From the NCBI RefSeq assembly GCF_004114535.1, contig NZ_LBJC01000005.1, forward strand, positions 248,001 to 312,000: DNA of 64,000 nucleotides, in the 5' to 3' direction. The DNA comes from Bradyrhizobium nanningense (GTDB taxonomy: Bacteria; Pseudomonadota; Alphaproteobacteria; Rhizobiales; Xanthobacteraceae). The notes under the pieces were generated by a model. The model ran no database searches and was not told where the DNA came from. It saw only the letters and a list, made by a program, of their open reading frames with translations. Shown here in pieces: positions 55,480 to 64,000 of this stretch (position 1 is the first letter of the stretch; each line of letters starts with the position of its first letter). Position numbers and translations under genes: made by a program.

Positions 55480-56097
55480 TCACGGTGCCGGACAGGCCGC
55501 CCCCGCCTTCACCCAGGCCTCGACCAGCGCGCCGGCCTGTTGTTGCGTGCCCGGTACGGGCGAGCGGCCGAAGCCGGGTTGCCAGGCCCAGCCGACCAGC
55601 GTGTCTTTGCCGATGTGGTCGATCAGCTCTTCCACCTTGCGCCCGCCATTGCGCTTGGGGTCCCTGATCTGCTCGCAGATCTCGCCGGCGGTCTTGCCCT
55701 CCCAGGCCATCTCGCGCGGGGCGAGATGCCATTCGGGATGCCCGGGCATGCGGCCGGGCTCGAAATTGGCCTTCTGGTGGCAGGTGTGGCAGCGCATCGG
55801 CTCGAGCCCGTGGCCGTCAGCGCCGCGCGTGACTGGCGGCTGATGCAGGCGGGGATTGTCGCCCTGCCGCGGGCTGTCGCCGGCCGGATGGCAGTTGGTG
55901 CAGCGCGGGTGCGTCAGAACCTTTCCGAGCTCGGTGAAGATCGCCGCCGAGCGTTTTTCGGCATCGGTGATGTTGGCAAAGCTGTCGGGCGAGGCCAGAG
56001 CATGGCTCGCTGTCTCGGAGGCCGCGTAGCCCGCGCAAAGGCTGCTGGCGAGCGCCGCGATCACGGCCGCCGTCTTGAAGCGCGCGTCAGAGAACAT
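55480..56097 (-). CDS. Dihaem cytochrome c, molybdoenzyme partner
   Basis: 205 residues with a signal ([20 protein letters not shown], cleavage after AAS near 27). Two haem c motifs CTNCH and CHTCH lie about 35 residues apart, then [10 protein letters not shown], with Met candidates as axial ligands. It is a periplasmic electron carrier. It lies just downstream of the molybdoenzyme subunit genes and should take their electrons to the respiratory chain. Seven bases separate it from the 2Fe-2S gene. Confidence 0.85.
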   Translation of the reverse strand: MFSDARFKTAAVIAALASSLCAGYAASETASHALASPDSFANITDAEKRSAAIFTELGKVLTHPRCTNCHPAGDSPRQGDNPRLHQPPVTRGADGHGLEPMRCHTCHQKANFEPGRMPGHPEWHLAPREMAWEGKTAGEICEQIRDPKRNGGRKVEELIDHIGKDTLVGWAWQPGFGRSPVPGTQQQAGALVEAWVKAGAACPAP

Positions 56098-56103
56098 GGC
56101 TCG

Positions 56104-56628
56104 TCACTTGGTGGCGATGAGGTAGCGGTTTGAATCGGCGAGGATCACGTCGCGCACCGCCTCGTGATATTTGATGTAGCCGGTGCAGCGGCAGAGATGG
56201 CCATCAAGGGCGTCCGCGATCGTCTGCTCCAGAGCCTCGCGCGGCACCGGCGCGCGTGCGAGATGTTCGAGCAGGACCTGTCCTTCGTTGAGGAAGCCCG
56301 CCGTGCAGTAGCCGCACTGAAACGCGAAATGATCGACGAAGGCCTTTTGCAGCGCCGAGAGCTGGCCGTCCTTGGCGTGACCCTCGACGGTGCGGATCGA
56401 CTTGCCGTCGAAGTTCACGGCCGGCGCGACGCAGGTCGGGCTGGTGTAGCTGGTGCCATCGGGCGCGTCGACGATGACGGCGCAGCTCAGGCATTGTGCG
56501 GCGCCGCAGCCGAACTTGGTCCCGGTCATGCCGAGCATCTCGCGCAGAAAATCGTTCATCGAGAGATCGTCGCGGACGTCCATCGGGCCGTGCTTCTGGC
56601 CGTTGATGGTGAGGCTGAGGGTCGTCAC
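56104..56628 (-). CDS. 2Fe-2S subunit of a molybdenum hydroxylase/dehydrogenase
   Basis: 174 residues starting at GTG, MTTLSLTINGQKHGPMDVRD. It has a plant-type ferredoxin cluster site (CGAAQCLSC plus a later Cys) and a second cluster in the C-terminal helical domain (CGYC and CRC). Such small subunits of the xanthine oxidase family (IorA, NicA, CoxS) pass electrons from the molybdenum cofactor. The start overlaps the large-subunit stop by four bases (GTGA). Isoquinoline 1-oxidoreductase is the closest named member, but the substrate is unknown. Confidence 0.88.
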   Translation of the reverse strand: MTTLSLTINGQKHGPMDVRDDLSMNDFLREMLGMTGTKFGCGAAQCLSCAVIVDAPDGTSYTSPTCVAPAVNFDGKSIRTVEGHAKDGQLSALQKAFVDHFAFQCGYCTAGFLNEGQVLLEHLARAPVPREALEQTIADALDGHLCRCTGYIKYHEAVRDVILADSNRYLIATK

Positions 56629-59396
56629 GCGAGCACTCCCTTCAAAAGGCTTGAGCTGACCGGCAGCGAACGGAAGCGATGGCCGGTGGCGTCGTGGATG
56701 GCGTTGATGAGCGCCGGCACGATCGGGATCATCACGACCTCCGCCATGCCCTTCGGTGCTTCGTCTGGCGTCTGCGGCTTTAGCATCTCGATCTCGAGAT
56801 CGCGGAGCGGCAGGTCGGAGCCGCGCGCGACCAGATAGCGGCCGAGATTCCAATCGCCGCCGCCCGGTCCGCCCTCGAACGGCGGTAAATGTTCCAGGAG
56901 CGCGTAGCCGACGCCCATGGCGAAGCCGCCCTGGGCCTGGCCCATCACCACCTCGGGTACGAGTGCGGTGCCGCATTCGAGCACGCTGTAGGCCTTGGCG
57001 ATACGCAAGGCGCCCGTCGTGCGCTCGATCTCGACGCGGACGACCGTGCCGCACATCGAGGTGTAGGCGGTGCCGATCCGGTTGTTGTCGGTCGGCGGAA
57101 ACTTCACGCTGGTGCGGTTGATCCGCTCGAACTTGCCGTTGCCGCGGCGGATCGCAAGCGCGTCGATGTCGGCGCGGTATTGCTCGCCGAACAGCGGAAA
57201 GCGTGCCCGCGACCACGCCCAGCGCGAGAAGCTGTGCGCAACCGCACCGGTAACGAAGCCGCGCGCATGAGCTGTTGCGGCCAGTACCGGCAGCGACAGC
57301 GGTTCGAGACCGGGCATGGTCAGCTGCCCATTCTGCCAGCTTGCGGCGTCCCGTTGGCGCGCGCGCGGATCAGTCCTTGCGATGCGCCACAGCTCAAGCG
57401 CTGCCGGCCACAGGCCGAAGCGGAAAATGACGCGGGCGGCTTCCGCGGAGGAATGCGTGCCGACATGCGCGCCGATCGAGGAGCTCGTCGGCGAACTGAT
57501 CGCGGGCACCCAGCGCGGATTTTTCTCCGCGGCATCCTGGGTCTTCTGGTCCATGGTGGAGGGATCGCCGGACGTGACCAGCCCGAGTACGTCATAGCTA
57601 TCGACGCGGGCGACCGAGACCTCGTCGGCGATGACGCCGAGATGGCTTGCGACCCGGTTGGCTAGCGCCGTCCCGATGCCGTTGCCCATCTCGACATGAT
57701 CGCAATAGATTGCGATTTTGCCGTCGGGGGTAAGCTCCACGCGTCCGAGCGAACCGTCCGCGCCGGAGCCATAGTCTTTCGTCACGCAGGCGACGCCGGT
57801 GCCGACCAGCCGACCCGACGACGTCTGCTTGAATTGTGCCCGCTGCTGCCAGATCGGATGCTTCTCGAGCTTGTCGAGGATTTCGGGCGTGCGCACCGAG
57901 ACGATGTAGGGATTGCCGGTCATGGTCCGACCGTTCTGGGGCAGCGCATTGCGCCGCCGGAATTCGATCGGATCGCGTTTGAGCTCGGACGCCGCCTCGT
58001 CGATCAGGACCTCCAGCGCCGTCATGGCTTGCAGGATGCCGTAGCCACGCATCGAGCCCGCGCTCACGCCGCGCGAGTGCACCGCGACGGTCCTGACGTC
58101 GACCTTCGGAATGTCGTAGATGCCGATCGCGCCGGTGCCCGCGACGACGGCGACGCTGGCCGAGAAATGGGCGAGCCCGCCGCCGTCGAGCACGTGGTCG
58201 GCGGCGAACGCCTTGATCTTGCCGGTCGCGCGATCGATGCCGATGCGCGAGCGCATCTTGATCGAGTGGCGCTTGATGCCGCCCTGAAACTGCTGGTAGC
58301 GGTCATGCGCCAGCCGCACGGGCCTACCGGCAAAGCAGACCGCCGCGAGCGCAACATAGAGAATGAAAGGCGTGTGATCGCGGCCACCAAAACCGCCGCC
58401 AACATGGGCGAACTGCGCGTTGATGTGCGCCGGCTTGTAGGGCGCGCGGGCCTTGCCAAACAGATGCGCGATCGACTCCGCCGCCTCGTAGGGCGACTGG
58501 ACGCCAAGCAGCAGTTCGAGATTGCCACCCTTGCCGTCGTACCAGGCGAGCCCGCATTCCGGCTCCAGGAACATCGGGTCGACCGATTGCGTCTCGAACT
58601 CGCGGTCGAGCACGAGCAGCGAGGCGTCGTCTGCGGCGAGCTCAGCGCGGATCTGCTCGCCATGTTTCGCCGCCTTGGCGTAATCCGCCGGCATTTCCTT
58701 CGCGAGGGGCGACCACACCGGCAGCGCCGCGCTCTGCACCTTCTTGGGCGAGACCCAGCCCGCCTGGAGCGGGGAATAGACATCCGGCTTGTCGGGCGAA
58801 GGACCTGCCACGCGGGTGAAGCGGAAGGCCCCATAATCGGGCACGACGACGGGCCCGGTCTCCTCGCCGAATTGGACGAACGTGCCCTCCCGCAGCGCGA
58901 GACGCGCCTGGTCGAAGGCGTCGAACTTTTCGAAGATCAAAAGCGCGACCGGCTGGCCGAGATAGAGCGGCGTCTTGCCGACCGGACAAAACAGATCGCC
59001 CGCATAGAATTCCGGCACCTGCGTCCCGATCCGGTCGAGATCAGCGGCAGTCACCACCACCGACGGCTTGAGTGCGCCGCCAAGGCGCGCGAGATCCATG
59101 CCGGTATAGACGTGCGTGGCGTCGTTGGCGCGGACCAGGATAGCGTGCGAGGTGGCCTGCGGCCAGCCAGCGAGATCGTTGGCCCGGAAGTCGGAGGCGT
59201 AAAGCTTTGCGCCGGTGACCTTGGCGACGGCGTCGACACGGCCGGCGCCCTTTGTCGCGGGATTGAACTTGCCGCGTCCGGGCAGCGTCTCGTGGGCCGC
59301 GAAGGGAGCTGTCGTCGCCGAAGCAAGATGCGTCAGGCTGACCGAGATGCCTCCCGCCGACAACCACTTCACGAACTCGCGTCGCGAAGGCTCCAT
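56625..59396 (-). CDS. Tat-exported molybdopterin large subunit, isoquinoline oxidoreductase type
   Basis: 923 residues. A twin-arginine signal (SRREFVKWLSAGG at 4-16) shows that the folded molybdoenzyme complex goes to the periplasm. It has the aldehyde-oxidase fold, including YLGQPVALLIFEKFDAF, AHVGGGFGGRDHT and the active-site Glu in PKGMAEVVMIPIVPALINAI. Related large subunits hydroxylate N-heterocycles or oxidise aldehydes without FAD. Together with the 2Fe-2S and dihaem genes it forms a three-gene operon. The substrate cannot be predicted. Confidence 0.87.
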   Translation of the reverse strand: MEPSRREFVKWLSAGGISVSLTHLASATTAPFAAHETLPGRGKFNPATKGAGRVDAVAKVTGAKLYASDFRANDLAGWPQATSHAILVRANDATHVYTGMDLARLGGALKPSVVVTAADLDRIGTQVPEFYAGDLFCPVGKTPLYLGQPVALLIFEKFDAFDQARLALREGTFVQFGEETGPVVVPDYGAFRFTRVAGPSPDKPDVYSPLQAGWVSPKKVQSAALPVWSPLAKEMPADYAKAAKHGEQIRAELAADDASLLVLDREFETQSVDPMFLEPECGLAWYDGKGGNLELLLGVQSPYEAAESIAHLFGKARAPYKPAHINAQFAHVGGGFGGRDHTPFILYVALAAVCFAGRPVRLAHDRYQQFQGGIKRHSIKMRSRIGIDRATGKIKAFAADHVLDGGGLAHFSASVAVVAGTGAIGIYDIPKVDVRTVAVHSRGVSAGSMRGYGILQAMTALEVLIDEAASELKRDPIEFRRRNALPQNGRTMTGNPYIVSVRTPEILDKLEKHPIWQQRAQFKQTSSGRLVGTGVACVTKDYGSGADGSLGRVELTPDGKIAIYCDHVEMGNGIGTALANRVASHLGVIADEVSVARVDSYDVLGLVTSGDPSTMDQKTQDAAEKNPRWVPAISSPTSSSIGAHVGTHSSAEAARVIFRFGLWPAALELWRIARTDPRARQRDAASWQNGQLTMPGLEPLSLPVLAATAHARGFVTGAVAHSFSRWAWSRARFPLFGEQYRADIDALAIRRGNGKFERINRTSVKFPPTDNNRIGTAYTSMCGTVVRVEIERTTGALRIAKAYSVLECGTALVPEVVMGQAQGGFAMGVGYALLEHLPPFEGGPGGGDWNLGRYLVARGSDLPLRDLEIEMLKPQTPDEAPKGMAEVVMIPIVPALINAIHDATGHRFRSLPVSSSLLKGVLA

Positions 59397-59631
59397 GATC
59401 AGATCCTTGTACAGAGTTTCGAGGACATCACGATGCCGACGGCATCGATGCCCGGAAAGGTCCGCGCCAATGCTAGCTCGAATCCGTCGTGATTCGTCAT
59501 GCGACGATAAAGAGGGACATGGCGTTTACAACCGGTGAATGCAACGCGATTCCCGGACGGAATGGTCCTTTCGCGCTTGCTTTAGGATCGAATCAAACTG
59601 AAGACGGATCGGTAACGGGAGCGAAACTCAA

Positions 59632-61233
59632 ATGCAGCACGATCCGAACGACGTCTCTCCAGTCAGAGCGGATATGACGAAGCTCTCGCGGCGCCAATTG
59701 CTCGATTACGGTCTCAAGGCGGGCGCGATGTCGCTGTTTGCAGGTGCCGCGAATGCCCAGCACGCCGTGCACGACCATGCGGGCACGTCCCACACTGCGG
59801 ACATGTCGCCGACCATGGGGATGGTCGCTGAAACGCCCGTGCCTGCCATGGACCAGCCGCTGGTCGAGCCCGAGGTGCGGCGGTCCGTCAACGGCCTGCT
59901 GAGCACGACCCTGCGTGTTGGCTACGCCTATCGCCAGATCGGCGGCGTCAGGCTCTATGTCAGGTCCTATGAAGGCGGCAGCCCCGGGCCGACCCTGCGC
60001 ATGAAGCCCGGCGAGACCCTGCGCATCAAGATGATCAACGACCTGCCGCCGAACCGCGATGGAATGCCGGCCGACATTAGCCATCCGCACCAGTTCAACA
60101 ACACCAATTTCCATTTCCACGGCGCGCATACCAGCCCGAGCGGGATTGCCGACAACGTCATGCGCTCGATGGCACCGGGCCGCAGCTACAACATCGAGAT
60201 CACCCTGCCGGCCGACCACACTAGGGGCACCTACTGGTATCACCCGCATCACCACGGCAGCGCCGACATCCAGATGTCCTCCGGCATGGTCGGTGCCGTC
60301 GTCATCGAGGGCGATTTCGCCGACGTTCCCGAGATCGCGACAGCCCGCGAACGCCTCATGGTGCTCACCCAGGTGGTCTATGACGCCAACGGCATGGTCG
60401 AGAATTTCGAAACGCTGTTTCCCGAGACCGCGACGCGCTTTCTCGCTATCAACGGCCAGCGCCGGCCAATGATCGACATGCGACCCGGCGAGGTACAGCG
60501 GTGGCGCATCCTCAATGCCGCTTATCAGGACGACATGCTGCTCGACCTGGAAAAGCACGATCTGCATGCGATCGCCTATGACGGCATCCAGCTCGGCGCC
60601 ATGCAGCCGCTCAAGCAGGTCCTGATCGCGCCCGGCCAGCGCGCGGACATTCTGGTGAAGGCAGGCGGCCCCGGCACCTACGCCTTTAACGCCGCGCCCT
60701 ACGACCAGGGGCATCCTTCGCCCGTCGGGCCGCTAGCGCGGGTCGTGGTGTCAGGTGCGCCGATCGACATGAAGCTGCCGCGCGCCCTGCCGCCGGCGCC
60801 GCTTGCCACCATCAAGGATTCCGAAATCACCAACCGTCGCAAGGTGACTTTGTCGGCAACCGCGCCGGAGGCCGATGCCGCCGGCCATTGGCAGGAGTTC
60901 GAGTTCTTCGTCGACGGCAAGAAGTTCGATCCCGGCCGCATCGATCAGCGGGTCAAGTTGGGCGCGGTCGAAGAGTGGACCATCGTCAATACGCATGAGC
61001 ATGACGACCACGTCTTCCACATCCACACCAATCCATTCCAGGTCGTCTCGATCAACGGCAAGGCGCTGGCCGTGCCGGAATGGCGGGATTCCGTGATCGT
61101 GGAGCGCAAGGGCGGCCAGGTCGTGTTCCGCTCGCGCTTCATCGATTTCACCGGTGTCTACATGCTCCACTGCCACATGATGAACCATGAGGAGATGGGC
61201 ATGATGCAGACGGTGGAGGTCTACAAGCCCTAA
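59632..61233 (+). CDS. Tat-exported multicopper oxidase
   Basis: 533 residues with a twin-arginine signal (LSRRQLLDYGLKAG at 18-31, cleavage after ANA). All copper motifs are present: HFHGAH, WYHPHHHG, HVFHIHTNPF and LHCHMMNHEEMGMM with type 1 axial Met. A His/Met-rich patch after cleavage (HAVHDHAGTSHTADMSPTMG) may bind copper. It probably oxidises cuprous ions or phenols in the periplasm. It is divergent from the molybdoenzyme genes, with 235 bases between the starts. Confidence 0.9.
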   Translation: MQHDPNDVSPVRADMTKLSRRQLLDYGLKAGAMSLFAGAANAQHAVHDHAGTSHTADMSPTMGMVAETPVPAMDQPLVEPEVRRSVNGLLSTTLRVGYAYRQIGGVRLYVRSYEGGSPGPTLRMKPGETLRIKMINDLPPNRDGMPADISHPHQFNNTNFHFHGAHTSPSGIADNVMRSMAPGRSYNIEITLPADHTRGTYWYHPHHHGSADIQMSSGMVGAVVIEGDFADVPEIATARERLMVLTQVVYDANGMVENFETLFPETATRFLAINGQRRPMIDMRPGEVQRWRILNAAYQDDMLLDLEKHDLHAIAYDGIQLGAMQPLKQVLIAPGQRADILVKAGGPGTYAFNAAPYDQGHPSPVGPLARVVVSGAPIDMKLPRALPPAPLATIKDSEITNRRKVTLSATAPEADAAGHWQEFEFFVDGKKFDPGRIDQRVKLGAVEEWTIVNTHEHDDHVFHIHTNPFQVVSINGKALAVPEWRDSVIVERKGGQVVFRSRFIDFTGVYMLHCHMMNHEEMGMMQTVEVYKP

Positions 61234-61354
61234 GTTGCGGGTCGAATTGCGCGAATTTGGCTGCGGAACAGGGCTGATCCGTGCCCGCCGGACTTCCCCT
61301 GGCGGCCCGCATGGCCTATGACGCTGCGACGCAACAATCCCCCCAAAAGACCTC

Positions 61355-62977
61355 ATGATCCGCCTCGACAACGTCAGCAAGCAAGCCGGCCACCAGATCC
61401 TGTTCATTGAAGCCTCCGCCGCCCTCAACAAGGGCGAGAAGATCGGGCTCGTCGGCCCCAACGGCGCCGGCAAGAGCACGCTGTTCCGGATGATCGCCGG
61501 CCAGGACCTGCCCGACGAGGGCCAGGTCTCGATCGATCGCGGCATCTCCATCGGCTATTTCAACCAGGATGTCGGTGAGATGTCGGGTCGCAGCGCCGTG
61601 GCCGAGGTGATGGACGGCGCCGGCCCCGTCAGCGAGGTCGCGGCCGAGCTGCGCGAGCTCGAGGCCGCGATGGCCGATCCTGACAAGGCCGACCAGATGG
61701 ACGAGATCATCGCCCGCTACGGCGAGGTGCAGCACCGTTTCGAGGAGCTCGACGGCTATGCGCTCGACGGCCGCGCGCGAGAGGCGCTGGCGGGTCTCGG
61801 CTTCAGCCAGGAGATGATGGACGGCGACGTCGGAAATCTCTCCGGCGGCTGGAAGATGCGCGTGGCGCTGGCGCGCATCCTCCTGATGCGTCCCGACGTC
61901 ATGCTGCTCGACGAGCCGAGCAACCATCTCGACCTCGAAAGCCTGATCTGGCTGGAAAAATTCCTGCACGATTACGAAGGCGCGCTGCTGATGACCTCGC
62001 ACGACCGCGAGTTCATCAACCGCGTGATCTCCAAGGTGATCGAGATCGATTCAGGCTCGCTCACCACCTACACCGGCGACTACGAATTCTACGAGCAGCA
62101 GCGCGCGCAGAACGAGAAGCAGCAGCAGGCGCAGTTCGAGCGCCAGCAGGCGATGCTCGCCAAGGAGATCAAGTTCATCGAGCGCTTCAAGGCGCGCGCC
62201 TCGCATGCGGCACAGGTGCAGAGCCGGGTGAAGAAGCTCGACAAGATCGAACGGGTCGAGCCGCCGCGGCGCCGCCAGAGCGTGGCGTTCGACTTCCCGC
62301 CGGCGCCGCGCTCGGGCGAGGACGTCGTCGCGCTCAAGAGCGTGCACAAGGGATACGGCTCAAAGCGCATCTATGACGGACTGGATTTCATGATCCGCCG
62401 CAGGGAGCGCTGGTGCGTGATGGGCGTCAACGGCGCCGGCAAGTCGACGCTGCTCAAGCTGGTCGCGGGCGCGAGCGAGCCGGATCAGGGCACGGTGGCG
62501 CTGGGTGGCAGCGTCAAGATGGGCTATTTCGCCCAGCACGCGATGGATCTGCTCGACGGTGAGCAGACGGTGTTTCAGTCGCTCGAATATGCGTTTCCGA
62601 CTGCAGGGCAGGGTAGCTTGCGCGCGCTCGCCGGCTGCTTCGGCTTCTCCGGCGACGACGTCGAGAAGCGCTGCCGCGTGCTGTCAGGCGGTGAGAAGGC
62701 GCGCCTGGTGATGGCCAAGATGCTGTTCGATCCGCCGAACTTCCTGGTGCTGGACGAGCCGACCAACCATCTCGACCTCGCCACCAAGGAGATGCTGATC
62801 AACGCGCTGTCCGACTTCGAGGGCACCATGCTGTTCGTCTCGCATGACCGGCATTTTCTCAGCGTCCTCTCCAACCGCGTGCTGGAGCTGACGCCGGAGG
62901 GCATCCACCAGTTCGGCGGCGGCTATACGGAATACGTTGCGCGGACCGGGCAGGAGGCGCCGGGGCTGCGGTCGTAG
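61355..62977 (+). CDS. ABC-F family ATPase (ribosome-associated type)
   Basis: 540 residues with two ABC domains joined by a charged linker. Walker A motifs are GPNGAGKST and GVNGAGKST, signature motifs NLSGGWKMRVALAR and VLSGGEKARLVMAK, and Walker B motifs DEPSNHLDL and DEPTNHLDL; the linker (NEKQQQAQFERQQAMLAKEI) is helical and probably the P-site tRNA interaction motif. No membrane helices. The family (EttA, Uup, YbiT) acts on ribosomes; the exact subfamily is uncertain, with YbiT as my best guess. Confidence 0.9.
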   Translation: MIRLDNVSKQAGHQILFIEASAALNKGEKIGLVGPNGAGKSTLFRMIAGQDLPDEGQVSIDRGISIGYFNQDVGEMSGRSAVAEVMDGAGPVSEVAAELRELEAAMADPDKADQMDEIIARYGEVQHRFEELDGYALDGRAREALAGLGFSQEMMDGDVGNLSGGWKMRVALARILLMRPDVMLLDEPSNHLDLESLIWLEKFLHDYEGALLMTSHDREFINRVISKVIEIDSGSLTTYTGDYEFYEQQRAQNEKQQQAQFERQQAMLAKEIKFIERFKARASHAAQVQSRVKKLDKIERVEPPRRRQSVAFDFPPAPRSGEDVVALKSVHKGYGSKRIYDGLDFMIRRRERWCVMGVNGAGKSTLLKLVAGASEPDQGTVALGGSVKMGYFAQHAMDLLDGEQTVFQSLEYAFPTAGQGSLRALAGCFGFSGDDVEKRCRVLSGGEKARLVMAKMLFDPPNFLVLDEPTNHLDLATKEMLINALSDFEGTMLFVSHDRHFLSVLSNRVLELTPEGIHQFGGGYTEYVARTGQEAPGLRS

Positions 62978-62981
62978 TTGG

Positions 62982-63341
62982 CTACGTCAGGTTTTGCCGG
63001 AACCACTCCAGGCGTTCTTGCTCGTCTTTGGGAGATCGCCTCTGGACGAGCACGAACCCCACAAGTCTATCGGCTTGGTCCGAGCAAAAGCTGCCGAACC
63101 ATCCGTCCGTGGCGAACACCGTCACCGCAAGAGGATCCGTCGGCTGCAAGTTCTCCAGGACGGATAGCAGAGACGAAAGGCCGTATGTGACCGTGCCGGC
63201 CTCTGTCGTGGTTGCCTGCCTTATCCGATAAACTCGCAAAAACTCTCCTGCGGGCGAGAAGATCGACTCTTCTCCTGACGGAACGATTCTGATGAGGTCC
63301 GATCGTTTTAGAAGGCGAGTGCCGCTTGGTTGTCTTCGCAT
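62982..63341 (-). CDS. Hypothetical protein, 119 residues
   Basis: A frame of 119 residues beginning MRRQPSGTRLLKRSDLIRIV and ending in a WFRQNLT segment. It contains GWFGSFCSDQADRLVGFVLV and has an ordinary soluble composition. Neither ribosome site nor known family is visible, and GC content is lower than the surroundings, which hints at transfer or a decaying gene. The true start may be further inside. Confidence 0.4.
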   Translation of the reverse strand: MRRQPSGTRLLKRSDLIRIVPSGEESIFSPAGEFLRVYRIRQATTTEAGTVTYGLSSLLSVLENLQPTDPLAVTVFATDGWFGSFCSDQADRLVGFVLVQRRSPKDEQERLEWFRQNLT

Positions 63342-63494
63342 GCGGCAACAGAGCGACCATCTGCGCTAGCAATTCGGCTGGGATAGCCACTGCGTCTCTC
63401 CGATGGTGCACTGTGCCATGGTAGCTTTCGTGCGGAGCTTGCCAAGAGGCATCATGTCGTCCGGTTCTCACCAGAAAACGCCGGGGCTGCGCAG

Positions 63495-64000
63495 CTAATC
63501 TTTGCTCTTGCCGGCGATCTTGGCGATGGCCTCGATCTCGTTGGTCCAAATGCCGCCGGAATAGCCTTGCGGGAGCCGGGCGAACGCTTCGGGCGTATCG
63601 ATGCCGCTGGAGAATTTGCCGCCGCTGTAGGGGCCGAGCACGAAGACCGCGCTGTTGACGTTGGCCATCCGGTTGAGGAAGCGGTCCGGCCAGCCCCATA
63701 GCCAGGGCGCAACGTTGATCGGCACAAGCAGCATCGCGTTGCGGCAGGCGGTGGGGACCAGACCGGTCCAGCCATAACCCATATAGCGGATCAGGCAGCT
63801 TTGGATCGCCGCGCGCGAAATGGTGCGCACACCAAGGGTGAGGCGACGGATCATGTCGATCGGCTCGTCGCCGCCATAGACCATGATCATCCCGCGCCGC
63901 GCGGCCGGCAGTGCGTTCAGCACGGCGGCAAGCTTCTCGCCTTCGCCGGGGTCGCGGCTTTTCACGTTGATGAGGAGTTGCTTGTCAGGAAAGGTGGCAA
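63495..64000 (-). CDS. Glycerophosphodiester phosphodiesterase-like protein (5' end outside window)
   Basis: The visible C-terminal part, about 168 residues, includes LLINVKSRDPGEGEKLAAVL, VYGGDEPIDMIRRL, GYGWTGLVPTACRN, LWGWPDRFLNRM and SGGIWTNEIEAIAKIAG. This agrees with the glycerophosphodiesterase-family proteins of rhizobia, which keep the Lys after the catalytic strand and the GGIWTN ending. The first half with the HRG motif is beyond base 64000. It should cleave glycerophosphodiesters; a substrate link to the Ugp-like importer at 13-17 kb is possible but remote. Confidence 0.6.
   Translation of the reverse strand, partial: ATFPDKQLLINVKSRDPGEGEKLAAVLNALPAARRGMIMVYGGDEPIDMIRRLTLGVRTISRAAIQSCLIRYMGYGWTGLVPTACRNAMLLVPINVAPWLWGWPDRFLNRMANVNSAVFVLGPYSGGKFSSGIDTPEAFARLPQGYSGGIWTNEIEAIAKIAGKSKD

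Noticed and set aside
1..64000. CRISPR array, prophage, integrative element or tRNA-linked island
   Set aside because: No regularly spaced repeats, integrase, phage structural genes or tRNA genes were found.

Overview
The window looks like chromosomal DNA of a Bradyrhizobium-like alphaproteobacterium (order Hyphomicrobiales). Reasons: high GC, long GC-rich genes on both strands, hdaA (an alphaproteobacterial replication regulator), a class II glutamine synthetase (glnII) behind a sigma-54 type promoter, and several families of long intergenic palindromes of the kind that litter Bradyrhizobium genomes. This assignment is inference from gene content; no marker such as rRNA is present, and I see no tRNA, CRISPR array or complete insertion sequence.

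Layout. 0-5 kb is a conserved core: ppk (cut by the left edge), hdaA, a CDP-alcohol phosphatidyltransferase, then divergent purM-purN, closed by cspA. 5.6-10 kb is accessory: a surface beta-barrel protein with a Pro-Thr linker, a LysR regulator, and divergent from it two acyltransferase-like genes plus an isochorismatase-fold protein lacking key residues. 10-13 kb has a class III aminotransferase and rnd. 13.4-17.4 kb is a tight leftward operon for a metallophosphoesterase and a Ugp-like ABC importer (two permeases and a binding protein, no ATPase visible). 17.5-18.3 kb holds a REP-associated transposase gene broken by a stop codon and flanked by its palindromes. 18.3-26.4 kb is housekeeping: selO, aspS, a large membrane-anchored protein of unknown function, and maeB. 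26.9-36.7 kb concerns envelope and stress: a full autotransporter, DoxX, an AraC regulator, a decayed autotransporter scrap, a DHFR-like protein, a polysaccharide deacetylase, an exported glutathione peroxidase, an L,D-transpeptidase with a second inactive-looking catalytic domain, and creA. 37-45.6 kb has three small exported proteins, a MocR/flavoprotein divergent pair, an M20 hydrolase, and a tryptophan-to-anthranilate kynurenine operon. 45.7-51.7 kb is mixed, ending with DUF2735 and glnII in divergent orientation. 51.9-55.4 kb is the least understood part: two GrlR-family proteins with duplicated domains surround a ModA-like protein without export signal and a frameshifted Sel1-repeat gene; a third, single-domain GrlR protein lies at 47.6 kb. 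55.5-59.4 kb encodes a Tat-exported molybdoenzyme with its 2Fe-2S and dihaem subunits, followed by a Tat-exported multicopper oxidase, an ABC-F ATPase and, cut by the right edge, a glycerophosphodiesterase-like gene.

Working together: the phosphoesterase plus Ugp-like importer and the edge glycerophosphodiesterase suggest uptake or breakdown of phosphodiesters; hydrolase-kynA-kynU forms a complete tryptophan catabolic route; glnII, its sigma-54 promoter and DUF2735 form a nitrogen-control unit; the molybdoenzyme probably passes electrons through the dihaem cytochrome to the respiratory chain. The strongest candidates for undescribed biology are the GrlR/ModA-like/Sel1 locus and the LysR-acyltransferase-isochorismatase-like cassette.
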